Below, piece after piece: positions 53,722-63,099 of a stretch of DNA of 64,000 bases. The first letter of the stretch is position 1. Each line of letters starts with the position of its first letter. The stretch lies in NCBI GenBank assembly GCA_964035575.1, contig OZ037867.1:124001-188000 (forward strand), written 5' to 3'. The notes below the pieces were generated by a model, which did no database searches, was not told the origin of the DNA, and was given only the letters and a program-made list of their open reading frames with translations. The position numbers and the translations under genes are program-made. This DNA is from Rhynchopus sp. YZ270_cl-10 (taxonomy: Eukaryota; Euglenozoa; Diplonemea; Diplonemida; Diplonemidae).

Positions 53722-56304
53722 TCAATTGTTTTTGGGGAACGGATAGCCCCTTTTCCCTTTCCCACGCTTCACTGCCATGAAGTTACCTTCGTCGAGCGTT
53801 TGGTGGTACGGGTCGTACAGAGGCGGTGCACAACGCCATCTGAGAATCCCGGGACGTATCTCCTCTCTCCGCCATGTACACGCAACTGGACGTTGATCAC
53901 GTGTCGCTGGTGCCTCATCTTGCTCTGCTGCAGACGTGACATTGGTGACACACTGGAGGTCGCGACCCAACAGTGTCTCCAATGCTGTACACTGTATGAC
54001 ACCGCCACAGTCAGGTGGACTGTACGGAGGTCTGCAAGAACAGGAGACAGGGTACAGCGGCCAGATTAACCCGTAGTAGCACTCACCACGTCCAGAGCAA
54101 GCGCTGTTTGCAGTGCAGGTGGGCGCGAACGCGGCGGAGCCTGTCGCACTGCACGGCTCCGGGTGGTAGCCAGCATGCACCCACCTGCTTGCGTCGGCCT
54201 CAGAGATGAGAAGCTCCGTGTCGCTGATTACAGCGTACCGGTCGCCCACTGCGGCGATACTGCGCACCTCTGACGCAGCCGTCCCAGCAACGTGCCAGAC
54301 AACGTGCGGCAGAACGTCCGCCTCCCTCCCAAGCACAATGTTGTTCCCATCCAATGCCGCGATCATGGACACCCCACTGGACATGATCTTATAGATCCCA
54401 CGCAGGTTCGTCATGCCATGTGTTCGTGGTGCTACCCGCCAGGTGTACGTCACAGAAGGCAGTTCTGCTGCACGAATCAGCACCATCGCACCACAGCCCA
54501 ACACAGCGTATTCTCTGTGCTCAAGGCTGCCACCCCAGACGTAGGGTAGGCACCACGTGGCCTGGTACATCATGAGAAGTTTGTTTGCAGTGCTGTCTAC
54601 AGCCCAGGTGATGCCTGAGTCGTATGAGACCCATATGACAGAGCGGTCTGCAGTCGCATAGGCCACACCGTTGTCCCAAGCAAAGACCCGAAGTGTGTCG
54701 GGCACGCCACGTCCAGCGTCGGGAAGCGCAGTGTACGCAAAGCTTTGTCCCATATCTTCGGACCGCCCTACCTGCACTGCACCAGAGTACCACGTCACCA
54801 CGAGAATCAACCCGGTTGCCAACGACGTTGAGTCATGAATGGTGTGCGCCGTTGTAGCTGCAGCATATGACAGACCCCCATCATTTGAGTACGCATGCCC
54901 CGCACGCGTCGTCACCAGCACATTCTGGGTGTACGGCGCTATGTGCACAGCAGTCACATTCACTGCACCCGCTCCGTACACGGTTTGGGTTGCGGTCCAA
55001 CCATTGGGCTCCTCACGCCAGGCGGTGTAGGAGCCCCCCGCTGCGGACGGCACCCATATTGTGTCCACCTGCGCCGACACAACACGATCTTTAATGTGCA
55101 TTGCGGCCGGAGGAGACGGCGTTGCCCTCTCAGACATAGGCAGAAGCGGACGATCTGTACAATCAACCTCCACCAACTGCAGCACTGCACGCGCCGGGCG
55201 GACCACCATACTATGACACGCAGACAGAAGCGAGACCGATCCTTTAGACACAACATAATTCCGCTCTTCCGAAGCAACCAAACGGGTATCAACAAAAACC
55301 CGCACCCTACCCACCGACAGCACAACCCGAACATAGTACGCAACACCAACACGAAGCCGCACCGCAGCCTCCACATCACGCTCTAATAGGTTCTCCTGTC
55401 GGTGCTGCTGCTGTCCCACCCTTAGTACGGCACCTTCTGCAGTGCTCCCTGCACCGCCACCTACAGAGACCACCACCCCACCCCGCTCCTTTCGTACCCC
55501 AGGACAGTCTACATCTCCACCGTACACCACCAACGCTGCTTCGTGGTCTGGGACAGCAAGGAGCGTGACGTAGCCTTGGATCACCACCTCCGTTGGGGCT
55601 TCTGTGTAAGCAACGTTCCGTAGTGGTAGATCTGTTGAGAATGGGCCGGCACAACCAGAACAAAATGCGGAAAAGACGGAATCATGCCCACCTTCGTACA
55701 GCTGCCCTGCGGTGGAGCTTCGGGAACGGAGATGCAGACTGCGGAGGCCTCCGTTTAGCGCTGAGACTAAATACGTTTTGTCTTCCTGCGACGCACCACC
55801 CCAACAGGAGGAACGTGACCCGGAGGGTGGTTTTGCTGACAGATCGGACGTTGCGATGGAGATCCCGTCTACGAAGATGGAGACATTCGCAGTGCTTTGT
55901 GACGCATCGACCTGAACTACAACGTGGTGCCACAGTCCGTCTTCAAAGGGGGTGTCAGGTAGGTCAGCTCTAACTTCTTCGACTCCATTGGTGGAGCCAA
56001 ATTTTGCAAAAATCGTTGCCCTCGAAGCATTCTGTATCGCATAGATGCCAACCTCATTTGCCCCCTCCGAAGAACACTGGAGGAGAGGTGAATACGTCGC
56101 GTCGTGGTTGTTCCCTGCATGCAAAGAGGTGCTCCTGAAGTACAGCTCCACCTCAAAGATCGCCCCAAAATGCAACGAACCAAAGTCCACCCCTTCCGTC
56201 AACGTGCCTGTGAAATGTGCGGCACCAAAGCTTGTACAGTTTTCACCCGCAGCGATGATTGTTGTATACAAAAGAATTACCCCTCTCAGAATTGTATGGG
56301 TCAT
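53722..56304 (-). CDS. secreted LamG / Asp-box propeller / EGF-like protein
   Basis: 860 aa from ATG 56304 with signal peptide (MTHTILRGVILLYTTIIAAG). Residues about 20-215 form a LamG/concanavalin-like domain (DGLWHHVVVQVDASQSTANV, FVDGISI). A second, weaker one follows to about 390. Then a beta-propeller with Asp-boxes SNDGGLSYA, SEDMGQSFA and SYDSGITWA, as in sortilin/VPS10 and sialidase-type propellers. A cysteine-rich EGF-like module (CSGRGECYYG, CSCRPPYSPPDC) lies near residue 740. No transmembrane helix in this frame. The frame passes a donor-like GAAG|GTAACT 24 codons before the stop, so a membrane-anchoring exon could follow. Likely an extracellular or vacuolar binding protein. Confidence 0.75.
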   Translation of the reverse strand: MTHTILRGVILLYTTIIAAGENCTSFGAAHFTGTLTEGVDFGSLHFGAIFEVELYFRSTSLHAGNNHDATYSPLLQCSSEGANEVGIYAIQNASRATIFAKFGSTNGVEEVRADLPDTPFEDGLWHHVVVQVDASQSTANVSIFVDGISIATSDLSAKPPSGSRSSCWGGASQEDKTYLVSALNGGLRSLHLRSRSSTAGQLYEGGHDSVFSAFCSGCAGPFSTDLPLRNVAYTEAPTEVVIQGYVTLLAVPDHEAALVVYGGDVDCPGVRKERGGVVVSVGGGAGSTAEGAVLRVGQQQHRQENLLERDVEAAVRLRVGVAYYVRVVLSVGRVRVFVDTRLVASEERNYVVSKGSVSLLSACHSMVVRPARAVLQLVEVDCTDRPLLPMSERATPSPPAAMHIKDRVVSAQVDTIWVPSAAGGSYTAWREEPNGWTATQTVYGAGAVNVTAVHIAPYTQNVLVTTRAGHAYSNDGGLSYAAATTAHTIHDSTSLATGLILVVTWYSGAVQVGRSEDMGQSFAYTALPDAGRGVPDTLRVFAWDNGVAYATADRSVIWVSYDSGITWAVDSTANKLLMMYQATWCLPYVWGGSLEHREYAVLGCGAMVLIRAAELPSVTYTWRVAPRTHGMTNLRGIYKIMSSGVSMIAALDGNNIVLGREADVLPHVVWHVAGTAASEVRSIAAVGDRYAVISDTELLISEADASRWVHAGYHPEPCSATGSAAFAPTCTANSACSGRGECYYGLIWPLYPVSCSCRPPYSPPDCGGVIQCTALETLLGRDLQCVTNVTSAAEQDEAPATRDQRPVACTWRREEIRPGILRWRCAPPLYDPYHQTLDEGNFMAVKRGKGKRGYPFPKNN

Positions 56305-57427
56305 TGTTTGAGTGATTTTTTTGAAAAGAGGATGAAAAAAAAAATGTATCTAAACCGTGCGATTAGGTCAAAAAAAAAAAGGAAGGAAAAGAAAAAAAGT
56401 GAAGTTGATAGTGCAAACGCCTCTGGGACGCAGGTGGAAGATTCCTGCCCTAAAGGGGGTGGAGAGGGGTGGTGTAAAAGGAAGGAGGTATTCTGTGATC
56501 AGCCAAATGGTTGTGTGAGGGAGAAGGGAGAAGGGGGGGTGTGAGAAGAGGGGGAAAAATGGATTTCGTGAGGTTTGGTTTGATTCAAAATAAAAGGACA
56601 AGGCAAAAGATAAAGAAAAAGAAAACAGGGATCAGGACACGGAGACGTCTGGCTCGCGTGCGCGATAGTGTTGGCTGGAGGCAGCCGAAAGAAAACAGAT
56701 TTTTTTTTTTTTTGTAAGATGAATTGTACCTCTCGTGCACACACATCATCTCACGATAGTTATGAAAACCTAAGCCTCATATACTCAGTCATCAAAACAA
56801 CCGATGGTGATGATACCTGCAACAAAGGCAAAGTCCATGGACCAGAAAAAGGAAACGTGAAAGATTAATGCACCTCTCTCTCTCTCTCTCTCTCTCTGCA
56901 TGCACACACATTTGTGACCACTATCGCTATCGCGCTGGAACACGCTGGGTTGTGAATATGGGCTGTCTCTACAGGGAAAAAAAAGTATTTTGAATAGAAG
57001 TTAACTAAGATTGGGATTCATTATGCTCCCACAGAAGCAGTCAGATGCAGCGTTTTGAACACACTGCACCTCAATTGAGATTGCGAAGACATGAGCGAAC
57101 CAATACAACCACAGCTTCACACAGGGATGAGAGGGTCGTGAACAGTTGTGACTACAGGGGGGTGACCCCTATTTTTTTTCCCGATATTCGTTGTAAGCAG
57201 AAACCACAGAAAGAGCATTTTTTTTTTTTTTTGTGTCGACAATCGCCTAAGGACCCGCCTTGGGAACCTAGGGTCTGTACTCAATGTACTCAATGTTGGT
57301 AGCCTTTTGTACTACGGAGGCCTTTTAGTTTTATTACCCAAATACCTCGCAGAAATAGCAAAAAAAAAAAAACACACATTGACACCTTCCGGATTTCCTT
57401 TCATACATTCACCCTCATCATGAACAC
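56305..57427. other. intergenic stretch
   Basis: Family C at 56401-56440, family A at 56714-56752 and 56760-56800, a (CT)n run at 56874-56898, and copy 2 of the 85-bp repeat at 57233-57328. Part of it may be the last intron of the propeller gene, whose frame ends at a GTGAGT site. No coding recognised. Confidence 0.6.
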
Positions 57428-58375
57428 TCACTCACCTTTGGGTCCAAGAGCGTAGTAGATCGCCAACCCCTGGGAAGAGAGTCCCACGTAGAGGCTGTTT
57501 CCGTCCTCCGAGAGTGCAGCAGACCTCGCATTGGGGGGGCCTGGGTAGCTGTTGATTTCCTTGGCGGATGTGCCTGATACGTCGTACAACGTTGCCTTGC
57601 TGTCGGAGACCGTGCACAACGTGTCTTTGTTGTTTGTTGCCATGTAGTCGCAGGCGTCTGAGAGCGATTTGACGCTGTATACAGGGTTCTTTGGGTCGTC
57701 TGTCGAGAGTATCCACAGCGACTTCGCATCGCCCAAGGTGCAGACCGCCACCGCTTCGTGCAGAGCACCTATCATGCCCACAGGGCTGCCACTCTGCATG
57801 ACATGCTTCGAGAGCAGCACACCCTCCGAAGGTGTGCTCACGTCGTAGATCACAACAGACTCCCCTGTAGCCCCCATGAAGAGCTGTCTGTCGCTGTCGT
57901 ATGCCCCGGAGGACATTGAAAAGACGTTCACCTTGTCTTGATACACAACTACAGGGCTGCGAGGGACCTTCACGTTGATTACAACAATGCCGATAGTGGT
58001 GCTGAGGAAAAGGTAGCCCCGTGCGTCGAAGCTGGCGGTGGTGACATCGGAGACGCCATAATATGTGAGGTTAACGTTTGCAAGCGATGTGGTAATTTCT
58101 GAAGTTCTTATGACTGTCAAGTTGTCCTTCTGGCAAAGGTATGCATAGTGGTTAGCGCTGTCGACGGCAATGGCACGTACCCCGCGAAGTGCATGCCCCT
58201 TCAGCACGCCCCCCTCAGGGTGCACAGCGTACACTCCGTTCGTGCACCCCACCAGCACTCTCCGCACGTCTGGTGCATCTGCCACTGCTACGCAGTTCGT
58301 GTCCGCCACAGCAATGTACGAAGGTACGGCAGACACAACCGACGCAAACGCCACAACGAAGAGAGATGTGTGCAT
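57428..58375 (-). CDS. secreted beta-propeller (LVIVD-like) protein
   Basis: 315 aa from ATG 58375, about 20 nt after ACTATGTCCACAG. The signal peptide MHTSLFVVAFASVVSA is followed by repeats of 40-45 residues of the form hydrophobic strand-G-x-x-hydrophobic-D-V-x-x-P (IGIVVINVKVPRSP, ESVVIYDVSTPSEG, KSLWILSTDDPKNP, SKATLYDVSGTSAK), as in LVIVD-repeat surface proteins. No catalytic motif. The frame ends CCCAAAG|GTGAGTGAG, a near-perfect splice donor, so the stop two residues later is probably intronic and the C-terminus unknown. Confidence 0.7.
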   Translation of the reverse strand: MHTSLFVVAFASVVSAVPSYIAVADTNCVAVADAPDVRRVLVGCTNGVYAVHPEGGVLKGHALRGVRAIAVDSANHYAYLCQKDNLTVIRTSEITTSLANVNLTYYGVSDVTTASFDARGYLFLSTTIGIVVINVKVPRSPVVVYQDKVNVFSMSSGAYDSDRQLFMGATGESVVIYDVSTPSEGVLLSKHVMQSGSPVGMIGALHEAVAVCTLGDAKSLWILSTDDPKNPVYSVKSLSDACDYMATNNKDTLCTVSDSKATLYDVSGTSAKEINSYPGPPNARSAALSEDGNSLYVGLSSQGLAIYYALGPKGE

Positions 58376-58840
58376 TGTGTTATGTTGGGGTACCTGCTGT
58401 GGACATAGTGGTGACGTGTGGGTTGTGAGTGCAAAACTAAAAGGGCTTGGGGAGAGTAGGATAGAGTTTTTGGGGATGAAGGCAACCGACCGACGTTGTG
58501 TCAAATCCGTTTCTTCAAAACAACATTGAATAAAAAAAAACTCGAAGCGTGTGTGGTGCAAACACCAACAGCATATGGGAACTGTCCGCGACACAGATCA
58601 CAATAAACAAACATCGTTCCCCACACAATGGGGACACGCTGGGGAGACACTAATTGCACTGTTTGCGTGACGGTCCAAAAGGAAAACATATTAAAAAAAA
58701 GAAAAAGCAAAATGGAGTTAGTTTGGAAGAAAGCCCGTCTTGTCGTACCCACACAATAGGAAGGAACATCACAATTCATAGGAAAAGAAAAGGAAATAAA
58801 GAGCTGAAAACAAAGAAAACAAATGCATCAAAGAGATCCG

Positions 58841-59000
58841 AAAGTGCTAATGTATCACCTACACTGGCGGGTGCAGACACTTAAAACAAAGAAAGCTTAT
58901 GAGGTGAACCTAAGCCTCTCGTGCTCAGCCACCTTCAACAACAACAAAAAGAGCAAAATAGTCGGTAAGATGACTCAAGCCTTGCGTGCCCAGTCACCTT
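58841..59000 (-). repeat. family C hairpin and two family A hairpins behind GST1
   Basis: C 58841-58882; A 58900-58935 (GAACCTAAGCCTCTCGTGCT) and A 58965-59000 (TAAGATGACTCAAGCCTTGC). On the gene strand the nearer A copy begins 26 nt after the GST1 stop codon. The core shared by families A, B and C is CACGAGAGGC or close to it in the loop/stem junction. Confidence 0.8.
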
Positions 59001-59025
59001 AAACAGGAATGGGAGGTGTACGTGT

Positions 59026-59889
59026 CTAGTAGTCCTCAGGCTTGAAGTCGTCCTTGCTGTGTCTCTCAGCAACAGCGTTGTCAGAGAAGCCGTTGACACG
59101 CTTCCCACGAAGCACAGCAGAACGCTTCTCAAGGTTCTCGGCCCAACGTGTCACGTTCTTGTAGGAGTCCAGCCCGAGGAACTTCTCTGCCGCACCACCG
59201 TAAAAGGCTCTCATCCACGGGTAGAGGGCCATGTCGGCAATGCTGTACTCTCCACACACAAAGTCCTTCCCTTCAAGCTGCTTGTCCAGCACGTCCAGCT
59301 GGCGCTTCGCCTCCATTGCGTACCGGTTGATGGCGTACTCAATGTGCACAGGTGCGTACTTGTAGAAGTGCCCAAACCCTCCACCGCCAAGGAAGGGCGC
59401 TCCCCCCATCTGCCACATCACCCAGTTCAGCACCTCTGTGCGCTTGCGGATGTCCGACACAGGGGGGAGGAACTTCCCGTACTTCTCTGCAAGGTAGACA
59501 AGGATCGACCCAGACTCGAAGACACGCAGCGGCTCGCCACTGCCGTCCTCCACGCCGTAGTCGTACATCGCAGGGATCTTCGAGTTTGGGTTCACCGCCA
59601 CAAACCCGCTTGTGAACTGCTTGCCCATGATCGGGAGCCTCCACGCGTCATACTCAACACCAAGCTCCTCAAGAAGGATCGTCACCTTGACGCCGTTCGG
59701 CGTGCCAAGCGAGTACAGCTGCAGCGGGTGCTCCCCCTTTGGCAGAGTGCCCTCCTCGCGTGCACCTGCCGTGGGTCTGTTCAGACCAGCGAACGGCCCT
59801 GTTGCGGTAGCAGGCTCAGACCACACCTCGGGCACGACGTACGACTCGGGAAGGGTCGGCTTCGTTGCGGGTGCTGCTGGGGCGGACAT
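59026..59889 (-). CDS. YghU-like glutathione transferase (copy 1)
   Basis: 287 aa from ATG 59889, 28 nt after CCCCGTACCAG. Highly similar in plan to E. coli YghU (nu-class GST, glutathionyl/disulfide-bond reductase). The thioredoxin-like half has GTPNGVKVTILLEELGVEY (Thr-Pro-Asn glutathione site), VNPNSKIPA and FESGSILVYLAEKYG. The helical half has FLGGGGFGHFYKYAP, HIEYAINRYAMEAKRQLDVL and SIADMALYPWM. An N-terminal extension of about 45 residues before the fold, as in YghU. Cytosolic (no targeting signal seen). Family spread suggests bacterial ancestry; the flanking eukaryotic signals show it is established. Confidence 0.9.
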   Translation of the reverse strand: MSAPAAPATKPTLPESYVVPEVWSEPATATGPFAGLNRPTAGAREEGTLPKGEHPLQLYSLGTPNGVKVTILLEELGVEYDAWRLPIMGKQFTSGFVAVNPNSKIPAMYDYGVEDGSGEPLRVFESGSILVYLAEKYGKFLPPVSDIRKRTEVLNWVMWQMGGAPFLGGGGFGHFYKYAPVHIEYAINRYAMEAKRQLDVLDKQLEGKDFVCGEYSIADMALYPWMRAFYGGAAEKFLGLDSYKNVTRWAENLEKRSAVLRGKRVNGFSDNAVAERHSKDDFKPEDY

Positions 59890-60037
59890 TGTTGAGAGTG
59901 TGTGTTGTGTGGTAATTCTGGTACGGGGTTGTGTGAGGAAGAAATGAAAGCAGCACTGCTGACAAATGCTTACAAATTGGCCCCCGCACACCACTCATGA
60001 CATATCAACGGGGGATGGGGTGGCTTTCTTTTAGTAA

Positions 60038-60576
60038 GCGATGAAGGCAACCGACCGACGTTGTGTCAAATCCGTTTCTTCAAAACAATATTGAATAAAA
60101 AACTCGAAGCGTGTGTGGTGCAAACACCAACAGCATATGGGAACTGTCCGCGACACAGATCACAATAAACAAACATCGTTCCCCACACAACGGGACACGC
60201 TGGAGAGACACTAATTGCACTGTTTGCGTGACAGTTCAAAAGCCGAAAGTAACATATAAAGCAAAAATGGAGTTAGTTTGGAAGAAAGCCCGTCTTGTCG
60301 TACCCACACAATAGGAAGGAACATCACAATTCACAGGAAAAGAAAAGAAACCCAAGAGCTAAAACAAAGAAACACAAGTAAACCAAAGAGATCCGAAAGT
60401 GCTAATGTATCAGCGACACTGGCGGATGCAGATCGTTAAAACAAAGAAAACTTATGAGGTGAACCCAAGCCTCTCGTGCCCAGTCACCTTCAACAACAAA
60501 AGAGAACAATAGTCAGTAAGATGACGCAAGCCTTGCGTGCCCAGTCACCTTAAACAGGAATGGGAGGTGTACGTGT
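60038..60576. other. spacer between the two GST genes
   Basis: Second copy of the spacer at 58475-59025, with family C (about 60395-60436) and A hairpins (60456-60490, 60516-60550) preserved in position behind the GST2 stop. No coding. Confidence 0.7.
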
Positions 60577-61437
60577 CTAGTAGTCCTCAGGCTTGAAGTC
60601 GTCTTTGCTGTGCCTCTCTTCAACAGCGGTGGGTGTGTATCCGTTGACACGGTTCCCGCGTCTCACAGCAGAGCGCTTCTCAAGGTTCTGGATCCAACGT
60701 GTCACGTTCTTGTAGGAGTCCATCCCGAGGAACTTAGTCACCGCATCGTCGAAGCAGCTCATCCACGGGTAGATGGCCATGTCGGCAATGCTGTACTCTC
60801 CACACACAAAGTCCTTCCCTTCAAGCTGCTTGTCCAGCACGTCCAGCTGGCGCTTCGTCTCCATCGAGTACCGGTTGATGGCGTACTCAATGTGCACAGG
60901 TGCGAATTTGAAGAAGTGAGCAAACCCGCCTCCAATGAACGGCGCTCCCCCCATCTGCCACATCACCCAGTTCAGCACCTCTGTGCGCTTGCGGATGTCC
61001 GACACAGGGGGGAGGAACTTCCCGTACTTCTCTGCAAGGTAGACAAGGATCGACCCAGACTCGAAGACACGCAGCGGCTCGCCACTGCCGTCCTCCACGC
61101 CGTAGTCGTACATCGCAGGGATCTTCGAGTTTGGGTTCACTGCCACAAACCCGCTTGTGAACTGCTTGCCCGAAAGCGAGATCTTCCACGCGTCGTACTC
61201 AACACCAAGCTCCTCAAGAAGGATCGTCACCTTGACGCCGTTCGGCGTGCCAAGCGAGTACAGCTGCAGCGGGTGCTCCCCCTTTGGCAGAGCCTCCTCC
61301 TCGCGTGCACCTGCCGTGGGTTTGTTGAGCCCTGCCCAGCGACCCTCTGCGTCAGCAGGCTCAGACCACACCTCGGGAACGACGTACGACTCGGGAAGGG
61401 TCGGCTTCGATGTGGGTGCAGGTGGGATGGTCGACAT
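60577..61437 (-). CDS. YghU-like glutathione transferase (copy 2)
   Basis: 286 aa from ATG 61437, 27 nt after the same CCCCGTACCAG tract. The glutathione site (GTPNGVKV) and all core motifs are kept. Differences from copy 1 cluster in the N-terminal tail, around residue 75 (KISLSGKQF versus RLPIMGKQF), in the hydrophobic pocket (FIGGGFAHFFKFAP) and at SCFDDAVTKFLGMD. That suggests a changed electrophile pocket rather than decay. Confidence 0.9.
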   Translation of the reverse strand: MSTIPPAPTSKPTLPESYVVPEVWSEPADAEGRWAGLNKPTAGAREEEALPKGEHPLQLYSLGTPNGVKVTILLEELGVEYDAWKISLSGKQFTSGFVAVNPNSKIPAMYDYGVEDGSGEPLRVFESGSILVYLAEKYGKFLPPVSDIRKRTEVLNWVMWQMGGAPFIGGGFAHFFKFAPVHIEYAINRYSMETKRQLDVLDKQLEGKDFVCGEYSIADMAIYPWMSCFDDAVTKFLGMDSYKNVTRWIQNLEKRSAVRRGNRVNGYTPTAVEERHSKDDFKPEDY

Positions 61438-61585
61438 TGTGAGAATGTGTGTTGTGTGGTAATTCTGGTACGGGGTGGTGTGAGGAAGAAATGAAAGCAT
61501 CACTGCTTACAAATGCTTACAAATTGGCCCCCGCACACCACTCATGACATAACAACGGGGGATGGGGTGGCTTTCTTTTACGCGA

Positions 61586-61834
61586 ACGTTGAAGCTGGTA
61601 GCATCGTTGAAACAATACTGCCTGCAACACACCCAGAAGAACTAGTCGCTGAAAACCTAGTTGCAGCATCACGACAAGATCAGATGCACCTCCCCCTCTT
61701 TATCTCCAACATTTCTCCAGCAAACGAACACCCCCTCCTCCCACACTTTGGGTGATACGACGGCCACTCAAACCCACTGAGAATACTCCCCCCCTTCCCC
61801 TCCCCCACATCCCACCACCACCACCACCACCCCC
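61586..61834. other. spacer between GST2 and the pseudouridine synthase
   Basis: A plus-strand frame (61513-61755) contains a protein-like stretch (IVETILPATHPEELVAENL) but starts inside the duplicated 5' region and has no partner exon; I do not call it a gene. The rest is C-rich. Confidence 0.5.
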
Positions 61835-62878
61835 TCACACAACAAACCCACTTAATCGATTCGACGCAGCAAAACCTACCCCTGGAACGTCGTTCTCTGT
61901 ACCCTCCGTGACGCCACTGCAGGCCTCCTCTGTGGTGTCGCCTGCACGCAGCTCTGCCACACGCTGCCTCAGCACTGCCTTCTGCGCCTCCGTTGGCAAC
62001 ACCGCCTCTACGGGCTCCGTGGTGTTCTTCACCTTGTGTTCCTTCTGCGCCTGGTTCTTTTGCGTCCTCCTCTGTGCCTTTTGCTGTGCCTTCTCCCTTG
62101 CCCCCTGCCCATCCGTCCCTTCTGTGCTAATAGGCAACCACAACCTCCATGCATGCAGCATCATTCTCGGCACACTCCTCTCCTTATCCTCTGGGTGATA
62201 GCACACATCCCCCACAATAGGATGCCCCCACTCCAGGCAGTGAATGCGCAGCTGATGCCTCCTCCCTGTCGATGGCGCTAGGAGCACCAAGCTTACCTCC
62301 AAGGATTGCGCAGGGTCGGTGCTGAGAACACCAGATTTGACAACCATTGCATGTGTCAAAGCATGTCTCCCTGAAGGGAGATCTACACGGCGTCTTTTTG
62401 AAACGCCGTCTTCGGTATTAGGTTCTACCGTTTTGAGCTTTCCTGCGCACATTTTGAAGCCAGACTCATCGGTAGGATCCTCAGCGATGGGTTCGGAGAA
62501 AGTGAAGATATGATCCTTTGTGGGCTGGGTAGGGATGCCATGCACCAACGCGAGGTACATCTTGGTGGTGGTCCTGCTTTCAAAGCAGTGCGTGACCCGC
62601 GCAGCCATGGCTTTACGGAAGGCAAGACAGAGGACCCCACTGGTTGCGTGGTCTAATTGATGACAGAATCGGATTTTGTGTGCGGGGTCTGCAACAAGCT
62701 CGGGGTGGTGCTGTTTCACCCAACGTTCTACAGTGACGACGTCCTCCGCAAAGTCGCCGTCGATACGCACATCAGGCGGCTTGTCCACAACAAGCAGCTC
62801 CTTGCTCTTGAAAATCACCTTAAACTCCTGCATTCGTGTAAACGCCCGTCTTGCTGCTTCATGGTCAGGCTCACTCAT
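61835..62878 (-). CDS. RluA-family pseudouridine synthase (RPUSD1-like)
   Basis: 347 aa from ATG 62878, 19 nt after an excellent pyrimidine tract (CTACCCCCTTCAG). It isomerises uridine to pseudouridine in structured RNA. VVDKPPDVRIDGD opens the catalytic domain. Motif II is FCHQLDHATSGVL, with catalytic Asp76; HQLD instead of HRLD is the RPUSD1 form. KMYLALVHG and GRRHQLRIHC..GHPIVGD complete the fold. A Lys/Gln-rich C-terminal tail from about residue 255 follows. No clear organelle signal, so cytosol or nucleus. Confidence 0.85.
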   Translation of the reverse strand: MSEPDHEAARRAFTRMQEFKVIFKSKELLVVDKPPDVRIDGDFAEDVVTVERWVKQHHPELVADPAHKIRFCHQLDHATSGVLCLAFRKAMAARVTHCFESRTTTKMYLALVHGIPTQPTKDHIFTFSEPIAEDPTDESGFKMCAGKLKTVEPNTEDGVSKRRRVDLPSGRHALTHAMVVKSGVLSTDPAQSLEVSLVLLAPSTGRRHQLRIHCLEWGHPIVGDVCYHPEDKERSVPRMMLHAWRLWLPISTEGTDGQGAREKAQQKAQRRTQKNQAQKEHKVKNTTEPVEAVLPTEAQKAVLRQRVAELRAGDTTEEACSGVTEGTENDVPGVGFAASNRLSGFVV

Positions 62879-62952
62879 ATTTGGTATTGAGTACGGGCTG
62901 AAGGGGGTAGTGGTAGAGGGGAGATGAGAGGGAGAGAGAGGGGTTGAGGGTG

Positions 62953-63092
62953 CCCTATCAGCTTTTGACGGTAGTGTAGTGGACTACCGTGGCTGTAACG
63001 GGTAACGGGGAATTAGGGTTCGATTCCGGAGAGGGAGCCTGAGAAACTGGCTACCACATCTAAGGATGGCAGCAGGCGGCGCAAATTGCTTG
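62953..63092 (+). pseudogene. small-subunit (18S) rRNA fragment, about 140 nt
   Basis: Reads as the conserved 5' domain of eukaryotic SSU rRNA (around position 300-450): GACTACCGTGGCTGTAACGG, GGGTTCGATTCCGGAGAGGG, AGCCTGAGAAA..GGCTACCA, GGCAGCAGG..GCAAATTGC. Compared with the universal sequence there are single-base insertions (for example in AGAAACTGGC and GGCGGCGC) and a substitution in AAGGATGGC. No rRNA continues on either side. It is an inserted, decaying rDNA piece on the plus strand. Confidence 0.9.
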
Positions 63093-63099
63093 GTGGACT

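Larger units (their letters stand above)
58475..61585. repeat. tandem duplication of about 1.55 kb carrying the two GST genes
   Basis: Units 58475-60037 and 60040-61585 both run from GATGAAGGCAACCGACCGAC to GGGGATGGGGTGGCTTTC. Coding and 3' parts are about 90 percent identical, including the family C and A hairpins, so the duplication is fairly recent. Confidence 0.9.

Noticed and set aside
61513-61755. 80-codon plus-strand frame between GST2 and the pseudouridine synthase
   Set aside because: Its first third is duplicated GST 5' region and no continuation was found; the protein-like middle may be chance.
63010-63040. tRNA T-arm (GGGTTCGATTCC)
   Set aside because: It belongs to the 18S rRNA fragment, which explains the whole surrounding sequence.
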